Shown here: positions 17,952 to 26,600 of the stretch, in pieces
Position numbering within the stretch: the first letter of the stretch is position 1
Layout: every line of letters begins with the position of its first letter
DNA from: Alphaproteobacteria bacterium
GTDB lineage: Bacteria > Pseudomonadota > Alphaproteobacteria > Caedimonadales > UBA1908
DNA length: 64,000 nucleotides
NCBI GenBank assembly: GCA_013911655.1
Contig: JACESU010000001.1
Location: 444,063-508,062, forward strand
Direction of reading: 5' to 3'
Program-made: the position numbers and the translations under genes
Notes under the pieces: generated by a model
What the model was told of the DNA's origin: nothing
The model's input: only the letters and a program-made list of their open reading frames with translations
The model's database searches: none

Positions 17952-18419
17952 CTAACGGCTCCTTCTATTCTTTGGATTCATTGCTGCAACATCCAAAACT
18001 TCGGGCGTTTGAGCAGCATGTGGATGCTCTGTCCCGGCATAAATGCGCAGATTTTTAAGTTGTTGGCGGCCAAGAGGGCCACGGGGAACCATGCGTTGAA
18101 TCGCTTTTTCAAGTACCCGCTCGGGGAAACGTCCAACGAGGAACTCTCCAGCAGTGCGTTCCTTGATACCTCCAGGATGACCTGTGTGCCAGTAATACAC
18201 CTTGTCATCAAGCTTGTTACCGGTAAGGGCAACTTTTTCTGCGTTGATGATGATGATGTTATCACCACAGTCAATGTGAGGGGTGTACTCTGGCTTATGC
18301 TTGCCACGCAAGCGATTCGCCACTACGGATGCAAGACGCCCCAGGACCAATCCATCAGCATCAATGACAACCCACTTCTTTTCAACCTCAGCGGTTTTTA
18401 GGGAAAAGGTTTTTCTCAT
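17952..18419 (-). CDS. rplM: 50S ribosomal protein L13
   Basis: The 155-residue protein has [25 protein letters not shown], the signature [21 protein letters not shown], and a basic tail. L13 is an early-assembling large-subunit protein. It is first in the rplM-rpsI operon. A candidate promoter lies 67-95 bases upstream of the start. Confidence 0.97.
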   Translation of the reverse strand: MRKTFSLKTAEVEKKWVVIDADGLVLGRLASVVANRLRGKHKPEYTPHIDCGDNIIIINAEKVALTGNKLDDKVYYWHTGHPGGIKERTAGEFLVGRFPERVLEKAIQRMVPRGPLGRQQLKNLRIYAGTEHPHAAQTPEVLDVAAMNPKNRRSR

Positions 18420-18485
18420 CTTGATCTATCTTTTTTCCAATAAACATTGACCTCCCAAAAGGGGGGTACGACAAAACTTACCCCA

Positions 18486-18514
18486 CAGATACTCTACCTG
18501 TGGCGGCACGTCAA
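18486..18514 (-). promoter_or_regulatory. Candidate promoter of rplM-rpsI
   Basis: On the minus strand TTGACG (18509-18514) and TATCTG (18486-18491) are 17 bp apart. The -35 is near consensus; the -10 keeps only the first three consensus bases. A GC-rich inverted repeat (CCTCCC/GGGGGG) sits between it and the start and might be a leader structure. Confidence 0.4.
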
Positions 18515-18691
18515 CGAAAAAAGCCAACTCCGTCTTAGGGCACATGACAGGCAAAAGCCTATCAGATGCCCAAAAAAAGACGGTTGCAAAAACCAAGGGG
18601 GGCGTCCTTGTCTTGCCTTTGACGGCGAACTCCGTTAAGACACAAATGAGTATATATCACAGTTAAACGACTCCAGACAACGAAAGTAAGC

Positions 18692-19159
18692 ATGATGACA
18701 CTTTTTTCTATTCAACGCTTTGAAAATGCAAAAGATCTTCCTGTTCCGACCCCAGGAACTGCCCTTAGCGCCGGGTATGACCTGTGTGCCGCCATCGAAA
18801 AAAATGTGCTGTTAAAGCCTGGCCAAAGATCTTTGATTCCTTGCGGCTTTGCCATTGCGCTGGCCCCAGGGTTCGAAGGGCAAATCAGAGGCAGGTCTGG
18901 TCTTGCGTTTAAACACGGCGTGACTGTTTTAAATGCACCAGGTACCATTGACGCTGATTACCGGGGTGAACTTAAGGTTATTCTTATAAACCATGGCCAA
19001 GAAGATTTTATGATTGAACCTGGCATGCGGATTGCCCAACTTGTCATCGCGCGCCATGTCGCGGTAGAGTGGGAAGAAGTTGAAAGCCTAGAGGCTGCAG
19101 GCTCAAGAGACGCTGCAGGATTTGGCTCGACAGGGCTTTACACACAAAAGAAAGCATAA
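18692..19159 (+). CDS. dut: Deoxyuridine 5'-triphosphate nucleotidohydrolase
   Basis: dUTPase hydrolyses dUTP to dUMP, keeping uracil out of DNA and feeding dTMP synthesis. The 155-residue protein has the trimeric-family motifs: AGYDLCAA (motif 1), GRSGLAFKHGV (2), NAPGTIDADYRGELKV (3), GMRIAQLVI (4) and the C-terminal GFGSTG (5) that closes the active site. All five are intact. It is followed after 9 nt by the SH3-domain gene. Confidence 0.96.
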   Translation: MMTLFSIQRFENAKDLPVPTPGTALSAGYDLCAAIEKNVLLKPGQRSLIPCGFAIALAPGFEGQIRGRSGLAFKHGVTVLNAPGTIDADYRGELKVILINHGQEDFMIEPGMRIAQLVIARHVAVEWEEVESLEAAGSRDAAGFGSTGLYTQKKA

Positions 19160-19168
19160 GGCACAGGG

Positions 19169-19663
19169 ATGCTCAAAAGAGTTTTAGTCAGCAGTTTGAT
19201 CTTACTTCTCATAGCCCCCCCCCTCTTAACGGCGGCGACGTCCGAGCATCTTCCGATCCCACGCTTTGCCTCCTTAAGATCTGCTGAGGTGAACCTAAGG
19301 CGCGGCCCTGGCACACAGTATCCTCTTGATTGGGTCTACGTGCGCGCGGGATTACCCGTGATGATTATTAGCGAATTTGAAACTTGGCGTAAAATCAAAG
19401 ACGTAGAAGGAGTAGAAGGGTGGGTGCATCAAAGCATGTTGTCAGGGCGGCGCACAGCCATGATTCCGCCCACAAGAAGTATCGTCAGCTTGCGCGCGTC
19501 GTCTGATCATCAAAGTGCTGTTGTGGCGGTTTTAGAACCAGGCGCGCAAGGTGCCATCTTGTCCTGTAAGGGCGCTTGGTGCAAACTACAATTTGAATCC
19601 CACAAGGGATGGCTAAACCGTGATCAATTTTGGGGTGTGAAGGATCACGAAGAGATAAAATAA
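19169..19663 (+). CDS. Exported protein with bacterial SH3 domains (COG3807-like)
   Basis: The 164-residue protein has a signal peptide (LVSSLILLLIAPPLLTAAT) followed by two SH3b-type units: residues about 38-90 (SAEVNLRRGPGTQYPLDWVY, then EGWVHQSMLSG) and about 108-155 (VSLRASSDHQSAVVAVLEPG, then KGWLNRDQFWG). Such proteins bind peptidoglycan or protein partners in the periplasm; the exact role is unknown. It is in line with dut upstream and with the repeat protein 20 nt downstream. Confidence 0.82.
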   Translation: MLKRVLVSSLILLLIAPPLLTAATSEHLPIPRFASLRSAEVNLRRGPGTQYPLDWVYVRAGLPVMIISEFETWRKIKDVEGVEGWVHQSMLSGRRTAMIPPTRSIVSLRASSDHQSAVVAVLEPGAQGAILSCKGAWCKLQFESHKGWLNRDQFWGVKDHEEIK

Positions 19664-19683
19664 AACCCAGGGAGAAGATCACC

Positions 19684-21711
19684 ATGACGCTAGATGAAAC
19701 CGAGGTGCCACCACAGGAGTCTGGTGAATCTGGGGAAACGGCAGAAGCCGGTGCCGGAGGTGGCGAAGAGGGAGCGGCTGAAGAGGTTGGGCCGTCTGCC
19801 ACGCAGGCGGCTGTAGCCCCGTCAGGTGTTTCTGCACCGATCACAAGTTTATCAGGGATGGCAGGTAAGGCTGCGACGAGCTTGACCACCCAGTTGACCT
19901 CAAGCATGAAAAGTTCAGCTGGCAAGTTGGTCTCTGGCGCAACAAGTGGTCTGCCCTCTGGCATGAGAGACGCTGCCAATAAAATGGTATCAAGTGCCAC
20001 TGACCATCTTGCCTCAAGCCTTGAAGGAGCTGCTGGAAGGGTTGCGACTCACGCGGCGACCTCCCTTTTGAATGTGGCAGGGCACGCGGCAAGTGTCGCC
20101 GGCAAGGCGGCTTCTGGTGCGGTCAGTCAGATGTCCTCTAGTTTTTCAGGATCAGGATCAGGATCAGAAGCTGCGGGAGCAGCAGAGGGTGCTGCCAGTG
20201 AGGCCGGAGAAGCTGCGGGAGTAGCAGAGGGTGCTGCCAGTGAGGCCGGAGAAGCTGCGGGAGCAGCAGAAGGCGCTGCCAGTGAGGCCGGAGAAGCTGC
20301 AACGGACGCAGAAAGCGCCATGAGTGATGTCGAAGAAGCAGAGGGCGCAGAAGGGGGAGCAGATCTGCCAACTGCTCTTGCTGATATTGCCGTTCGCACA
20401 GGTCAGGCCTCTGCTATGGTGGCAGCTAATGCCGCAAGAATGGCAGAAAAGACAGCAGAGGGCGCTGCCAAAAAAGCCATGGGCGACGGAGATAAAGCAT
20501 CGTCTTTAGCATCAGCGACTCAAACGGCCGCGATAGATCAAACACAAATTGGAAATGCCTATCAAGGCGGAACAGCCAGTATGGCGGCAACCGCCAGTGC
20601 GGCGGGAGCAAGTGCGGCTGCTGCGGGCAATGCGACCATGACATCCCTTCAATCCTCCGCCAACGCGGCCATTGCGGGCGGTGCCGTTGTGCCGCCTGAA
20701 ACAAAGGTGGCAGCGCCCACCGCCCAGGCTGCGTATCAAAGATATATGGCATTGCAAACAAGACTGGCAGAGCAAGCATCCGAACGTCAAACGCTGCGTA
20801 GCACCTATGCTAGTATGCTCATGAATGAACATACAAATATTATCACCATGAATGCGGCTCTTCAGGCGCAAAAAATGGGAACAGGAGGAGGTGGCGGCGC
20901 CATGGGAGCCCTTGGTGCTGCCATGGGGGCCGCGGGAGGAGCAGCTGGTGCGATGGGCGCTGCAGGCGCAGCAGAAGGTGCGGCAGGTGCAGAAGGTGCG
21001 GCAGCAGGAGCCGCCTCAGAAGTTGCAGGTGCAGAAGGCGCGGCAGCAGGAGCCGCCTCAGAAGCAGCAAGTGTAGAAGGCGCGGCAGCAGGAGCCGCCT
21101 CAGAAGCAGCAAGTGTAGAAGGCGCGGCAGCAGGAGCCGCCTCAGAAGCAGCAGGTGTAGAAGGCGCGGCAGCAGGAGCCGCCTCAGAAGCAGCAGGTGC
21201 AGAAGGTGCGGCAGCAGGAGCCGCCTCAGAAGCAGCAGGTGCAGAAGGTGCATCGAGTGCGCCAGGCGGAGAAAGTTCGACCTTGTCGTCAGTTCTAGGG
21301 AAAACAGCTAGTTCAGCCCTTGGCGGTGCATTTGGAGAAAAAGCGGGCAGTATGGCAGGATCTCTTGTCTCTAAAGGGGCGGACAAGGCCATGGCGTCAC
21401 TCAGTCCTGAATTGAATCAAAAGATGGCGAGCTTTCTTGGAAGCGGTGCCGGAAAAGCAGCGCAATCAGCGTTATCCTCGGGCGCAGAAAAAGCGTCTCA
21501 GGGGCTTTCAGGATTAGCAGGGATGGCAAAAGAAAAAAGAATGAGTGCGGCCTCTAAAATGATGGGGCCAAGTATGAGTCAAAAAATGGGTAGCTTTCTT
21601 GGTGGAGGTTCGTCTTCAGAGGCATCTGCTGCTGCGTCACAGGGCGTTGCTGGTGGTGAAACTGCAGGAGAGACAGAAAGTGCAGACCCCCCAAATGTGC
21701 CATCTGAATAG
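19684..21711 (+). CDS. Large Ala/Gly/Glu-rich repeat protein, function unknown
   Basis: I do not recognise a family. The ATG at 19684 follows GGGAGAAG; an earlier in-frame start would overlap the SH3 gene. The 675-residue protein is dominated by Ala, Gly, Ser and Glu, with no signal peptide or Cys. Layout: an acidic head, a helical part (MKSSAGKLVSGATSGL), repeat array 1 (about residues 162-203), a central stretch with normal composition (AYQRYMALQTRLAEQ), repeat array 2 (about 440-523), and a tail with duplicated motifs (NQKMASFLGSG and SQKMGSFLGGG). The repeat unit is 14 residues. It could be a surface, secreted or structural protein. Confidence 0.75.
   Translation: MTLDETEVPPQESGESGETAEAGAGGGEEGAAEEVGPSATQAAVAPSGVSAPITSLSGMAGKAATSLTTQLTSSMKSSAGKLVSGATSGLPSGMRDAANKMVSSATDHLASSLEGAAGRVATHAATSLLNVAGHAASVAGKAASGAVSQMSSSFSGSGSGSEAAGAAEGAASEAGEAAGVAEGAASEAGEAAGAAEGAASEAGEAATDAESAMSDVEEAEGAEGGADLPTALADIAVRTGQASAMVAANAARMAEKTAEGAAKKAMGDGDKASSLASATQTAAIDQTQIGNAYQGGTASMAATASAAGASAAAAGNATMTSLQSSANAAIAGGAVVPPETKVAAPTAQAAYQRYMALQTRLAEQASERQTLRSTYASMLMNEHTNIITMNAALQAQKMGTGGGGGAMGALGAAMGAAGGAAGAMGAAGAAEGAAGAEGAAAGAASEVAGAEGAAAGAASEAASVEGAAAGAASEAASVEGAAAGAASEAAGVEGAAAGAASEAAGAEGAAAGAASEAAGAEGASSAPGGESSTLSSVLGKTASSALGGAFGEKAGSMAGSLVSKGADKAMASLSPELNQKMASFLGSGAGKAAQSALSSGAEKASQGLSGLAGMAKEKRMSAASKMMGPSMSQKMGSFLGGGSSSEASAAASQGVAGGETAGETESADPPNVPSE
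20167..20292 (+). repeat. Tandem array 1: three 42-bp units in frame
   Basis: Three near-identical 42-bp units at 20167, 20209 and 20251, followed by a degenerate partial unit. Each encodes EAAGxAEGAASEAG (x is Ala or Val). Only a few bases differ among copies. Confidence 0.95.
21001..21252 (+). repeat. Tandem array 2: six 42-bp units in frame
   Basis: Six contiguous 42-bp units starting at 21001, 21043, 21085, 21127, 21169 and 21211, each encoding AAGAASExAxxEGA. A truncated unit precedes them. Units 2 and 3 appear identical, pointing to recent slippage or unequal exchange. Confidence 0.95.
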
Positions 21712-21757
21712 CATTGAAAACCTTCATACGATTGAGGGCTAAAGGAGAATATTAGAA

Positions 21758-22417
21758 ATGATTCGTGATCATATTTCCATGAGGATTATGGCAGTTCTTA
21801 TGACGTTGGCCATAAGCCAGGTACGGGCAAGTGGATTTGAGGAAGAGTATCCCCCAAAGAATGAACTGGTAAATTCCGCCAGTAAGGTTCAAGTTGGCGA
21901 GGAACATTATATCGAAATAACCTCAGTGGGAGCGTGCCTAAGGGATATAGACGCCCTTGCAAACCAACAAGACGCAGCCTTTCATCTCCTAACTCAAGCG
22001 TGCTTTGATCACGCATATAACGCTCACTGCAAGGTTTATGGGGAACAAAAAACAACGATTACCTTTGAAGAAAAAAAGAACCTCACGCTTTTATTCCTCG
22101 CCACAGAAAGTTTGCTTCGTTGGCAACGGTTGGGATCTGTTGACAAGTTTTCACCACCAGAACTGGAAGAGGGTTTTTTGGTCTTTGAGCCAAGAGATCC
22201 CCTGACCATTATGTCTGCTTTTAACGAACGAACCTTGAGCTACACCAGCACGTTCAATCCTCCATCAAAGAGCGCTCAGGCGTTTCTGGACGCGATTAAA
22301 GGAATCTCTATTCCTCAAGCAGAAGGAATGGACGAGGGATTATCCGAGGATTGGTTATCTTTGTTTCTTATTCAGGGAATTATGATGAATCAATCTTTGA
22401 TTTCTTTGCTTGGCTAA
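21758..22417 (+). CDS. Hypothetical exported protein downstream of the repeat protein
   Basis: A 219-residue protein I do not recognise. AAAGGAG lies 10 nt before the ATG. The N-terminus (MRIMAVLMTLAISQVRASG after a short polar lead) looks like a signal peptide. The mature part contains three Cys (GACLRD, QACFDHAY, AHCKVY), the first two about 24 residues apart, and a mostly helical C-terminal half. It lies 46 nt after the repeat protein and before a strong terminator, so the two genes may form one transcript. Confidence 0.7.
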   Translation: MIRDHISMRIMAVLMTLAISQVRASGFEEEYPPKNELVNSASKVQVGEEHYIEITSVGACLRDIDALANQQDAAFHLLTQACFDHAYNAHCKVYGEQKTTITFEEKKNLTLLFLATESLLRWQRLGSVDKFSPPELEEGFLVFEPRDPLTIMSAFNERTLSYTSTFNPPSKSAQAFLDAIKGISIPQAEGMDEGLSEDWLSLFLIQGIMMNQSLISLLG

Positions 22418-22436
22418 GGGGTTATATCTTTGTTCA

Positions 22437-22475
22437 AAAAAGAAACCCCGCGCAAAATACGCGGGGTTTCTTTTT
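22437..22475. terminator. Bidirectional terminator
   Basis: GAAACCCCGCG (22442-22452) pairs with CGCGGGGTTTC (22460-22470), extended by A5/T5 to a 16-bp stem. It has T runs on both strands and serves the exported-protein gene and the convergent mipZ. Confidence 0.9.
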
Positions 22476-22503
22476 AATAACGCTGACCTTAATGGCCGTC
22501 TTT

Positions 22504-23340
22504 TCAGGCGGCTGCTTGGGTATCAAGCTGCTCGTTCAAGCGAGGTAGTTTAAGGACTTTTAAAAGCTCGATCAGTTCTTGACGCGCGGCCACATGAGAG
22601 AGTGTCAGGGGAACACCTGCATCAGGCAAATCAATAAGCGTCATGCCAGACAAGAAAAGTTCACGAAAAATCACCCGTTCACCAAAGCCGGGTGCGGTTC
22701 TAAAGCGCACACGCTGGGCAAGCTTTTCCAAGGTGTTTAGCATGTCTTCTTTGTTGCGGGCGTTAATGCTGCTGAGGCGGTTTCTGACAACAACCCAGTC
22801 AAAACCGTTACGTCCTTGCATGGCTTGGATCTTTTTTTGGTCCCACACCATTTCAGCGTAGCTGCTGGGACGAAGGATAGCGCCCGTTTGTGAACAGACC
22901 CGCGCCAAGACGTCCAGGTCCACAAAGCTGTCGTTTAAGGGTGTAATCAGCGTATCTGCTTGAGCGTGGGCCACACGCGAGAGATAAGAGTCGCTACCTG
23001 GTGTGTCGATGACGATAAAATCCTTGTCGCCAAGCGCTGCAACGCAATCAAGAAGGCGTTGTTTTTCATCAGCTTCGGCGGCCTCTCTCACGCTTTCTTG
23101 GCTACGAAGGATGGGGTGATGATCTGGCATTGGCAAGTTAAATTTTTGTGTTTGGATCGTTTGAAAGCGATTTTCCAAGTAGCGCGTCAAACTTCCTTGA
23201 TGGGCGTCCACGTCGATGCTGCCAACCTTGTAACCAAGGCGCGTCAAATACGTGATCAAATGCATGGACAAAGTGGATTTTCCTGTGCCTCCCTTTTCAT
23301 TACCCAGCACAATGACGTAGGGTTTCTTTATTGTTGACAT
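22504..23340 (-). CDS. mipZ: Division-plane positioning ATPase MipZ
   Basis: MipZ is the alphaproteobacterial ParA-type ATPase that forms polar gradients and blocks FtsZ polymerisation away from midcell. The 278-residue protein has the deviant Walker A GNEKGGTGKSTLSMHL, IDVDAHQGSLTRYLENR (a MipZ-specific stretch) and VIDTPGSDS. The frame is open for 34 codons upstream, but ATG 23340 follows AAAGGAGA and begins MSTIKKPYVIVLGNEK as in relatives. It sits just after potI (19-nt gap), on the same strand. Confidence 0.92.
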   Translation of the reverse strand: MSTIKKPYVIVLGNEKGGTGKSTLSMHLITYLTRLGYKVGSIDVDAHQGSLTRYLENRFQTIQTQKFNLPMPDHHPILRSQESVREAAEADEKQRLLDCVAALGDKDFIVIDTPGSDSYLSRVAHAQADTLITPLNDSFVDLDVLARVCSQTGAILRPSSYAEMVWDQKKIQAMQGRNGFDWVVVRNRLSSINARNKEDMLNTLEKLAQRVRFRTAPGFGERVIFRELFLSGMTLIDLPDAGVPLTLSHVAARQELIELLKVLKLPRLNEQLDTQAAA

Positions 23341-23359
23341 GGGGTGTTCTCCTTTTAGT

Positions 23360-24178
23360 CTATGACTTTTCTTTCTTAAGCCGTAATCGTCGGTACATGA
23401 CCATACCTGATATGAGCACACCAATGGCAACCAAGCAAACAATTAGAGAAGCGAGTGCATTAATTTCTGGACTGACGCCAAAGCGGACACTGGAAAAAAT
23501 CAACATAGGCAAGGTTGTTGAGCCGGGGCCCGAAAGAAAGCTTGCTAAGATAACGTCATCTAAAGACAGCGTAAAGGCAAGAAGCCATCCGGCGGCGATG
23601 GAGGGCGAAATGACAGGTAAGGTGATCATCATGAAAACCTTGAAAGGACGCGCTCCTAGATCAAGGGCTGCTTCTTCAATGTGATGATCCATTTCAAGAA
23701 GCCGTGTGCGCACAATGACCAGGACGTAGGCAATGGCGATGGTGATATGTCCAAGGGCAATGGTGACCCCACCGCGTGTCAGGGGCCAACCAAGCTCGCG
23801 CGCCATGAAAACAAACATCAGCAAAAGGGCAAGACCCGTCATGACGTCAGGCATCACAAGGGGGGCTGTAACAAGGCTATTAAGGAATGTGCGTCCCTTA
23901 AAACGGCGATAGCGCGCCAGTACAAAGCCTCCCACAACGCCGATCACAACAGAAAAAGTTGCGGCACAAAAGGCGATGCGAAGGCTAAGCCATGTGGCGT
24001 CCAAAATAGCGTCGTTGTGGACAAGGGCTTTGTACCATTTTGTGGAAAACCCTTCCCAGACGGTCACGTGGGATCCTGCGTTAAACGAGTAGACAATAAG
24101 GGTGACGATGGGCAGGTACAAAAAGGCATACCCAAAAATCATGGTGGAAAGGGAAAAAAAAGAACGTTTTTGTCTCAT
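23360..24178 (-). CDS. potI: Polyamine-type ABC transporter permease PotI
   Basis: A 272-residue inner-membrane permease with about six membrane segments and the EAA loop (EEAALDLGARPFKVFMMITLP). PotI and PotH together form the channel of the putrescine importer PotFGHI. The start ATG 24178 lies 5 nt after the potH stop; earlier in-frame codons lie within potH. C-terminal residues include SSVRFGVSPEINALAS, as in PotI/PotC. Confidence 0.9.
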   Translation of the reverse strand: MRQKRSFFSLSTMIFGYAFLYLPIVTLIVYSFNAGSHVTVWEGFSTKWYKALVHNDAILDATWLSLRIAFCAATFSVVIGVVGGFVLARYRRFKGRTFLNSLVTAPLVMPDVMTGLALLLMFVFMARELGWPLTRGGVTIALGHITIAIAYVLVIVRTRLLEMDHHIEEAALDLGARPFKVFMMITLPVISPSIAAGWLLAFTLSLDDVILASFLSGPGSTTLPMLIFSSVRFGVSPEINALASLIVCLVAIGVLISGMVMYRRLRLKKEKS

Positions 24179-24183
24179 GTGGC

Positions 24184-25134
24184 TTACCCCTCCGTTTGGC
24201 CAGAAAGAAGCTTTTGGAAAATGGTAATGGGCAACACCAACAACACCAAAAGCGCCATGGCAAGGGCGCAGGCAAGGGGCCAATCACGGTTGGTAAAAAA
24301 CTCGCCCCACAGGATTTTACCAATCATGATGCTGTCAGGTCCCCCAAGAAGCTCGGGGATGATATATTCGCCAACACCCGGAATAAAGACGAGCATGCTG
24401 CCGGCAACGGCGCCCCTTAAGGACAGGGGAAGGGTCACTTTGAAAAAGCTCTTCATAGGCTTGCAGCCAAGATCATGGGCAGCCTCTAAAAGAGATGGGT
24501 CAATTTTTTCAAGGGCCACATAAAGGGGCAGAATCATGAATGGTAAGTAGGAATAGACGATACCAAGACACACAGCAAAGTCGTTATGAAGAAGAGTGAG
24601 GGGGCTTTCAATAAGACCCGTCCATTTTAGAAATGAATTGATGAGACCCTGGGGGCTGAGAATTCCCATCCAGGCGTAAACGCGAATCAGAAAAGATGTC
24701 CAGAAAGGTAAGATGATCAAACACAAAAATACGATGCGCATTTTGGGCGTGGCCTTGGCGATATTATACGCGATGGGATAGGCAAGGCATAGACTAACGA
24801 GGGTCGCGAGCCCTGATACCCGAAGAGACTCGAGGTAGGCATCTAGGTAAAGGGTGTCTTCTAGCAAAAAGGTATAATTTTCAAGATTAAGACGAATATT
24901 CAAGAAGGTATTGTCCACCCAACTGACAATATCGGCGTAGGGTGGCGCCCCAATAATGCTTTCTGAAAATGAGATTTTTAGGACAAGGCAAAACGGGACT
25001 AGAAAGAAAACGAGATGCCAGCCGTAGGGAAGAGCAATGACACTTGCTTTGCCGAAAAATTGACGCAGACGAAGCACGTTTGCCAAGGTCTTTGCCCAGG
25101 TCGGCCAAGAAAAAGAGTGCTTTTGCGGAGTCAT
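24184..25134 (-). CDS. potH: Polyamine-type ABC transporter permease PotH
   Basis: The 316-residue permease has an N-terminal cytoplasmic lead, about six membrane spans, and an EAA loop (LLEAAHDLGCKPMKSFFKVTLPLS). Motifs PFWTSFLIRVYAWMGIL and VPGVGEYIIPELLGGPDS are typical of PotH/PotB. It lies between potG and potI in the potG-potH-potI order. Confidence 0.91.
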   Translation of the reverse strand: MTPQKHSFSWPTWAKTLANVLRLRQFFGKASVIALPYGWHLVFFLVPFCLVLKISFSESIIGAPPYADIVSWVDNTFLNIRLNLENYTFLLEDTLYLDAYLESLRVSGLATLVSLCLAYPIAYNIAKATPKMRIVFLCLIILPFWTSFLIRVYAWMGILSPQGLINSFLKWTGLIESPLTLLHNDFAVCLGIVYSYLPFMILPLYVALEKIDPSLLEAAHDLGCKPMKSFFKVTLPLSLRGAVAGSMLVFIPGVGEYIIPELLGGPDSIMIGKILWGEFFTNRDWPLACALAMALLVLLVLPITIFQKLLSGQTEG

Positions 25135-25144
25135 GAAAAGCGCC

Positions 25145-26284
25145 TCACGCCGTTAAAATGACGCCGTTTTCAGGGCGCCAATAAAGATAAACTTCGTCTT
25201 CCCAGTTAATGGGGCGCTCGGCAAGACGCACTTGGTTTGTCATGCAAGCGAGGACCTTAAGGCCTGACGGCAATACCACGTGGTAAATGGACACGTCACC
25301 AAGATAGGCGATATCATCTACCACCCCGCGCACACAGTTGCGTCCCAAGGGATGTGGGTCTTTGGTGACGATGACTTTTTCAGGGCGAATGGCAACCGCC
25401 ACAGACGCGCCCACGGGTGCCTCTACGGCGTGAGAGATATAAAAATCGCTTTCAATGCCAGGGCACTTGACTAATGTCATGGAGGCTTCTTCCTCGGTGA
25501 TGATACCTTCAAAAATATTCATCTCTCCAAGGAAATCCGCCACCATGCGAGAGTTGGGGTATTCATAGACCTCGGTCGGGGTTCCGACTTGCCGTACGCG
25601 CCCTTCTTCCATGACACATACCCGAGTGGACATAGTCATGGCCTCTTCTTGGTCGTGGGTGACCATCATAAAAGTCACACCTAAGGTTTCTTGAATGTTC
25701 ACAATTTCGAACTGTGCTTTTTCTCGAAGTTGACGATCAAGGGCCCCCAAGGGCTCGTCGAGAAGCAGTAGTTTTGGCTGCTTTATCAGGCTGCGTGCAA
25801 GGGCCACACGCTGGCGCTGACCACCAGAAAGCTGTGAAGGGCGGCGCTTAAGATACTTTTCCATACCGACCATCTCAAGCATGCCCTCTACACGTTTTTT
25901 GATGATGTTCTTTTTAAATCCGTCTTGCTTCAGCCCAAAGGCAACGTTTTGTTCGACGGTCATATGGGGAAACAGGGCATAAGATTGGAACATCATGTTA
26001 ACAGGACGCTCGTATGGAGGGATGTGGGTCATATCTACCCCATCAATGAAGATGCCGCCTGAGGAAGGCGTTTCAAATCCGGCGAGAAGTCGCAGGAGCG
26101 TTGTTTTGCCGCATCCAGACGCCCCAAGAAGGGAGAAAAGCTCCCCCTGGTACACAGAAAGGGACACATTATTCAAGACGGGAATGCCATCAAAATCCTT
26201 AGAGACATGGTCAATGCGAATATAGGGCTCGATCTCGGGGTGACGCCAGGGCTGGGCAGAAGTTTTGGGATCGATTTTTGCCAT
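25145..26284 (-). CDS. potG: Polyamine-type ABC transporter ATP-binding protein PotG
   Basis: The 379-residue ATPase has Walker A LGASGCGKTTLLRLLAG, signature LSGGQRQRVALARSL, Walker B LLLLDEPLGALD, the switch MVTHDQEEAMTMS, and a C-terminal TOBE domain (IRPEKVIVT, VLPSGLKVLACMTN). The family powers uptake of putrescine or spermidine. No PotF/PotD binding protein is adjacent: the next upstream gene on this strand encodes a small lipoprotein. The binding protein must be elsewhere or missing. Confidence 0.92.
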   Translation of the reverse strand: MAKIDPKTSAQPWRHPEIEPYIRIDHVSKDFDGIPVLNNVSLSVYQGELFSLLGASGCGKTTLLRLLAGFETPSSGGIFIDGVDMTHIPPYERPVNMMFQSYALFPHMTVEQNVAFGLKQDGFKKNIIKKRVEGMLEMVGMEKYLKRRPSQLSGGQRQRVALARSLIKQPKLLLLDEPLGALDRQLREKAQFEIVNIQETLGVTFMMVTHDQEEAMTMSTRVCVMEEGRVRQVGTPTEVYEYPNSRMVADFLGEMNIFEGIITEEEASMTLVKCPGIESDFYISHAVEAPVGASVAVAIRPEKVIVTKDPHPLGRNCVRGVVDDIAYLGDVSIYHVVLPSGLKVLACMTNQVRLAERPINWEDEVYLYWRPENGVILTA

Positions 26285-26600
26285 TTCTGATGATGAGCTC
26301 CTTGTGATAGTGAAAGTGCATTGCGCAAAATGTGCCTCATTGTATACGATTCTTGATCGTGTGAGAAGGGGGCGTGCATTTACTTAGTGAGTGTTTGTGA
26401 AATGCATCGTCATGTATTCTCTTCTGAACAGGTCCAGCTGTTTTTCTTAATTATTTGAGCGCGTTATGGTAGTGTAAGGCAATAAAAGGAGTCTAGCTCC
26501 TTGCCTTGACAGAGCAAGCTGTGATTATCGCGGATATGATGCAAAAAAGAATAAAAAATGATGCGACAAAACCTAAAAGACTCGTCGCATCCTGATTTAG
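26285..26600. other. Intergenic region upstream of potG, with a two-part hairpin
   Basis: 316 bases without a gene. At 26476-26507 AAGGC and AAGGAG pair with CTCCTT and GCCTT around a TCTAG loop, with a small internal bulge, making an 11-bp interrupted hairpin. This could be part of the potG leader or an independent structure. A clear terminator of the next gene occupies the right end. Confidence 0.45.
26553..26591 (-). terminator. Terminator of the small lipoprotein gene
   Basis: GATGCGAC (26560-26567) and GTCGCATC (26584-26591) form an 8-bp stem around a 16-nt loop. On the minus strand it is followed at once by ATTTTTTA. Confidence 0.75.

Noticed and set aside
20700-20880. Resemblance of the central part of the repeat protein to VirB5/TrbJ conjugation proteins
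   Set aside because: Only a short Gln/Ala-rich helical stretch looks similar; there is no signal peptide and no other type IV secretion gene nearby.
21001-21252. Regular repeats that might suggest a CRISPR array
   Set aside because: Units are contiguous, without spacers, and stay in frame inside a protein-coding gene; no cas genes nearby.
20843-21253. Leu/Arg-rich repetitive frame antisense to repeat array 2
   Set aside because: It arises simply from reading the 42-bp repeats in reverse; no start signal supports it.
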